Source of the DNA: Chthoniobacterales bacterium
Lineage (GTDB): Bacteria; Verrucomicrobiota; Verrucomicrobiia; Chthoniobacterales; UBA10450
Assembly: GCA_025980625.1 (NCBI GenBank)
Contig: JAICXG010000113.1
Location: 1-8,576 of the forward strand
Length of the DNA: 8,576 nt
Direction: 5' to 3'
Under the pieces are notes generated by a model. It saw only the letters and a program-made list of their open reading frames with translations, ran no database searches and was not told where the DNA came from. Of this stretch, positions 6,570 to 8,576 are shown in pieces; the first letter of the stretch is position 1, and every line of letters begins with the position of its first letter. A program made the translations under genes and the position numbers.

Positions 6570-6771
6570 TCTTACTCTTCGATTTGCTGCTGCTTTTCTT
6601 CTTCGGCAGGTTCTTGCGCTTCGTGCCGGCCATCTTCTTGAGCTCTTTTTCGCTCATCGATTTGGCCATGCTCTTTGACGCTCCGCGGAGCGAGGACTTG
6701 CTCTTTTTACCACGTTTTGCGGCAAGCGCGGCGCCGGCAGCCATTTGTTGTTTCTTCGATTTCGCTGGCAT
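6559..6771 (-). CDS. DUF3008 family small Lys-rich protein
   Basis: A 70-residue, highly basic protein starting MPAKSKKQQMAAGAALAAKR, followed by SLRGASKSMAKSMSEKELKK. This opening and the SKSM-SEKEL segment match my memory of the DUF3008 family of short bacterial proteins of unknown function. The last 20 or so residues are almost only Lys and Ser (PKKKSSSKSKSKKKS), a tail like those of H1-like nucleic-acid-binding proteins, so nucleic acid or polyphosphate binding is a guess. The ATG at 6771 is chosen because the family starts at MPAKSK; the frame continues upstream to a TTG at 6789. It is the only clear minus-strand gene, convergent with the LMF gene and divergent from the amidase gene. No Shine-Dalgarno sequence is visible. 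A plus-strand reading of the same stretch is Phe/Leu-rich and is a shadow. Confidence 0.75.
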   Translation of the reverse strand: MPAKSKKQQMAAGAALAAKRGKKSKSSLRGASKSMAKSMSEKELKKMAGTKRKNLPKKKSSSKSKSKKKS

Positions 6772-6847
6772 AACGAAGTAGTTACGCAACGACGCCCCGA
6801 TTCGGTCTTGTTCACCGACAGGTTTTTACGGCGTGCCGTGATTTTCG

Positions 6848-6876
6848 TTGCCCTTAGGCACCGCTTATTCCATAAT
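6848..6876 (+). promoter_or_regulatory. Candidate sigma70-type promoter of the amidase gene
   Basis: TTGCCC (6848-6853, 4 of 6 matches to TTGACA) and CATAAT (6871-6876, 5 of 6 matches to TATAAT) are separated by exactly 17 nt. Transcription would begin near 6883, next to the ATG at 6884, and no Shine-Dalgarno sequence precedes that ATG. Both facts suggest a leaderless or nearly leaderless mRNA. It lies in the 112-bp gap shared with the divergent DUF3008 gene; I saw no equally good promoter facing that gene. Confidence 0.5.
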
Positions 6877-6883
6877 CGCGCCC

Positions 6884-7996
6884 ATGGTCAGCAAGGGGAA
6901 AGTCCTCCCGACGCTTTTTCTTTCCATCGTGCTCGTCGGCACCGCAATCGCCGCCTCCGATTGGCAGATTGTGAAGATCGGCGGGCGTGAATATCTCACG
7001 ATCGACAACATCGCGCACTTCTATGGTCTGCCCGCGAATGGCGCGCCGGTCGATAAACACCTCCGGCTCGATAATGGCAAAATTTCCCTCGGCGTCGAAC
7101 TCGACAGCCGCGAGATGATGATCAACGGCGTCCGCAACTGGCTCTGCTTTCCTGTCCTCGAAAAAGATGGGCATTACCTCGTCTCCCGTGTCGATCTTGC
7201 CAAAACGATCGAGCCGCAGCTCCGGCCGCAGATGATCGCCAACCTCGGCGAACTTAAAACCGTCGTACTCGATCCCGGCCACGGTGGTTTCGACAACGGC
7301 GCGGTCAGTCCCTACGGCTTCGAGAAAAATTTCGCGCTCGACGTCGCGCGCAGCGTCAAGCCGCTCCTCGAAGCCAAAGGCCTAAATGTGAAGATGACGC
7401 GTAGCAGCGATGTCTTTGTCCCGCTCGAAGTGCGCGCGCGCATCGCCAATGCGGCCAAGGATTCCATTTTCGTCAGCATCCATTTCAATGCCACCGACGC
7501 GAACCCGGACGCGAATGGATTTGAAATTTACTCACTCACACCGCGCGGCGCGCCGTCTACCGCAGATGACGCGCTTGCGCTTCGGTTTATGAACATGCAG
7601 GCCGGCAGCCCAGTCGAGGCGCCGAGCCTCGCGCTGTCGATGAGTGTCTATCATTCCGTCGTCGGCCATTTCTCGGAATGCGACCGCGGGATCAAGCGCG
7701 CCCGTTTTGCGGTTTTGCGCCTAACGAAAATCCCGGCAGTGCTGATCGAAGGCGGCTTTCTGACCCAGCGCGGGGAAAGCCGTTTAATCGCGAAGAGCGC
7801 CTGGCGCGACAAACTCGCCGACGCGATCGCCACCGGCATCCTCAATTACAAGGGGCTGGTCGATAGTCGCACCCGCCCGATGATGGTGGCCGATTATCGT
7901 CGCGAACTGGAAGGCGCGCTTGTCCTGCGCGACGCGACCGAGCCAGCCAAGCCGGAAACCTCGGCCGCGGCCCACGTCATTCCAACCAGCAACTAA
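6884..7996 (+). CDS. Secreted N-acetylmuramoyl-L-alanine amidase (Amidase_3)
   Basis: A zinc amidase that cleaves the bond between N-acetylmuramic acid and L-alanine in peptidoglycan, acting in the periplasm during cell separation or wall turnover. The protein is 370 residues. A signal peptide covers residues 1 to about 24 (basic start, hydrophobic core LFLSIVLVGTAIAA). Residues about 26-115 form an extra domain resembling the copper amine oxidase N-terminal-like fold often fused to wall enzymes (REYLTIDNIAHFY, LVSRVDLAKTI). The Amidase_3 domain spans about 125-323: DPGHGG with H133, E147 and H200 (SIHFNA) as the expected zinc ligands, and E289 (LIEGGF) as the catalytic Glu. The Pro/Ala-rich C-terminus is probably disordered. 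The ATG at 6884 starts the signal peptide; an upstream non-ATG start at 6848 is unlikely because the promoter lies there. One GCCTAACGA copy is inside the gene. Confidence 0.92.
   Translation: MVSKGKVLPTLFLSIVLVGTAIAASDWQIVKIGGREYLTIDNIAHFYGLPANGAPVDKHLRLDNGKISLGVELDSREMMINGVRNWLCFPVLEKDGHYLVSRVDLAKTIEPQLRPQMIANLGELKTVVLDPGHGGFDNGAVSPYGFEKNFALDVARSVKPLLEAKGLNVKMTRSSDVFVPLEVRARIANAAKDSIFVSIHFNATDANPDANGFEIYSLTPRGAPSTADDALALRFMNMQAGSPVEAPSLALSMSVYHSVVGHFSECDRGIKRARFAVLRLTKIPAVLIEGGFLTQRGESRLIAKSAWRDKLADAIATGILNYKGLVDSRTRPMMVADYRRELEGALVLRDATEPAKPETSAAAHVIPTSN
7719..7727 (+). repeat. GCCTAACGA copy 11 (in amidase gene)
   Basis: Read as cGC CTA ACG Aaa, encoding Arg-Leu-Thr-Lys (residues 279-282) just before the catalytic LIEGG segment of the amidase. 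Confidence 0.9.
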
Positions 7997-8120
7997 GCGC
8001 AGCTCGATACTCTCGACGCTTTGTTCGATTCGCGGCCGTCGCCTGCGGCATCAACTGCTTCTTCAATTAACGGTGTCGAAATGGTGTTGACCCGGGCGCG
8101 GCGAACCTTCAGCCTCGCTT

Positions 8121-8131
8121 TGATTTAATCA
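8121..8131. promoter_or_regulatory. Small palindrome before the SnoaL-like gene
   Basis: TGATT-T-AATCA is a perfect 11-nt dyad 14 nt before the ATG, directly before the ribosome binding site. It could be an operator or part of a promoter; it is short enough to be chance. Confidence 0.2.
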
Positions 8132-8134
8132 ACC

Positions 8135-8141
8135 AAAGGAG
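8135..8141 (+). promoter_or_regulatory. Shine-Dalgarno AAAGGAG of the SnoaL-like gene
   Basis: AAAGGAG lies 4 nt before the ATG at 8146. It is the strongest ribosome binding site in the window and fixes the start of a gene that is cut by the window edge. Confidence 0.75.
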
Positions 8142-8145
8142 CACC

Positions 8146-8576
8146 ATGAAAATACTAATCAGCTATACTCTCGCCGTCTTGTTTGCGGCAACTGCCGTTT
8201 CGTTTGCTGCGCCTGACGAGGCCGCGCTCGAGACAAAAGAAAAAGCCGCCTGGCAGGGGTTCAAAGATAAAGACGAGGCCGGGTTCAAGAAAGTCGTTGC
8301 CGCCGATTTCGTCGGCGTTTACGACGACGGCATGGCGAACATGGAGAAGGAACTCTCCGACATGAAGAAGTGGGACATGAAGTCGTTCGAGATCAGCGAC
8401 TACAAAGTGACTTCTGCTGGTCCGAACATCGCCATATCCAGCTATGTTGTGAAGATCGAAGGCACTTACGACGGCAAGGACGCCTCCGGGACCTACAATG
8501 CCGGTTCCGTCTGGCACAAAAAAGGCGGCCACGGTGATTGGCAGGCAGTCTTTCATACCAACATCAAGCAACGAGC
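8146..8576 (+). CDS. Secreted SnoaL/DUF4440-like protein (3' end outside window)
   Basis: The reading frame starts at the ATG at 8146 and stays open to the window edge, giving 143 residues with no stop, so the gene is truncated by the window. A signal peptide is clear: MKILISYTLAVLFAATAVSFA, cleavage probably near residue 21-22. The mature part has the pattern of a SnoaL-like/DUF4440 cone-shaped domain: an N-terminal helix ending in AAWQGFKDKDEAGFKKVVAADF (about 34-55), a V-Y-DDG strand, a middle strand pair (SSYVVKIEG, 98-106) and a closing SVWHKKGG plus WQAVFHTNI (132-140). Family members range from enzymes to unknown ligand-binding proteins, so no reaction can be assigned. AAAGGAG precedes the start by 4 nt. 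It is 149 bp after the amidase gene, so probably separately transcribed. Confidence 0.75.
   Translation, partial: MKILISYTLAVLFAATAVSFAAPDEAALETKEKAAWQGFKDKDEAGFKKVVAADFVGVYDDGMANMEKELSDMKKWDMKSFEISDYKVTSAGPNIAISSYVVKIEGTYDGKDASGTYNAGSVWHKKGGHGDWQAVFHTNIKQR

Noticed and set aside
6452..6781. Plus-strand open frame with a Phe/Leu-rich product resembling a membrane protein
   Set aside because: It is the reverse reading of Lys codons (AAG/AAA) of the DUF3008 gene; runs of Leu and Phe are expected from that.
135..7727. GCCTAAC/GTTAGGC match the RYYYAAC/GTTRRRY core of integron attC sites
   Set aside because: True attC sites need two core pairs (R and L boxes) in a folded arrangement of about 55-140 bp flanking cassettes. 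Here single words are scattered inside core genes, with no integrase gene and no cassettes in view, so an integron is not supported.
7997..8145. Promoter for the SnoaL-like gene (TTGACC at 8087-8092)
   Set aside because: No -10 box lies at a workable distance; the nearest AT-rich hexamer, TTTAAT at 8124, is 31 nt away.
8155..8571. Long minus-strand open frame of 138 codons
   Set aside because: It lies opposite the SnoaL-like gene, which has a signal peptide and a strong ribosome binding site; the minus frame shows no recognisable protein.

Overview
The window reads as a piece of a GC-rich (about 60% G+C by eye) chromosome. It most likely comes from the phylum Verrucomicrobiota, perhaps the soil class Spartobacteria (Chthoniobacter/Udaeobacter type). 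That placement rests on the look of Ffh and YidC, the bacterial lipase-maturation-factor homologue, the Lys-rich DUF3008 protein and an intergenic TTGAAGCG-type repeat. It is recognition from the sequence alone and was not tested by phylogeny.

Layout. Positions 147-4876 hold a compact plus-strand block of six housekeeping genes: ffh (SRP GTPase), rpsP (ribosomal protein S16), rnpA (RNase P protein), yidD, yidC (membrane insertase) and a jag/khpB-type KH-R3H RNA-binding protein. It looks like a hybrid of two classic bacterial neighbourhoods, ffh-rpsP and rnpA-yidD-yidC-jag. rimM, trmD and rplS are missing after rpsP, and rpmH is missing before rnpA. The shared theme is co-translational targeting and insertion of membrane proteins. 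An imperfect inverted repeat (4863-4951) closes the block and runs into the start of the next gene, a multi-spanning lipase maturation factor family protein (about 4897-6447). A short, very basic DUF3008 protein lies on the minus strand (6559-6771). Divergent from it is a secreted zinc N-acetylmuramoyl-L-alanine amidase (6884-7996) with a good sigma70-like promoter placed so close that the mRNA may be leaderless. The window ends inside a secreted SnoaL/DUF4440-like protein (8146 onward) with the strongest Shine-Dalgarno sequence of the window.

Main observation from the hunt. The exact 9-mer GCCTAACGA occurs 11 times (8 on the plus strand, 3 on the minus strand), where about 0.07 would be expected by chance at this base composition. 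Ten copies lie inside five different genes and use all four reading frames that avoid an in-frame stop; the eleventh sits just before the ffh start codon. I saw no CCTAAC outside the full 9-mer on either strand. The density (about one per 780 bp) and length resemble DNA uptake sequences (DUS/USS), Chi or other genome-wide signal words. This suggests an undescribed DNA-level signal in this lineage, possibly for uptake, recombination, segregation or modification.
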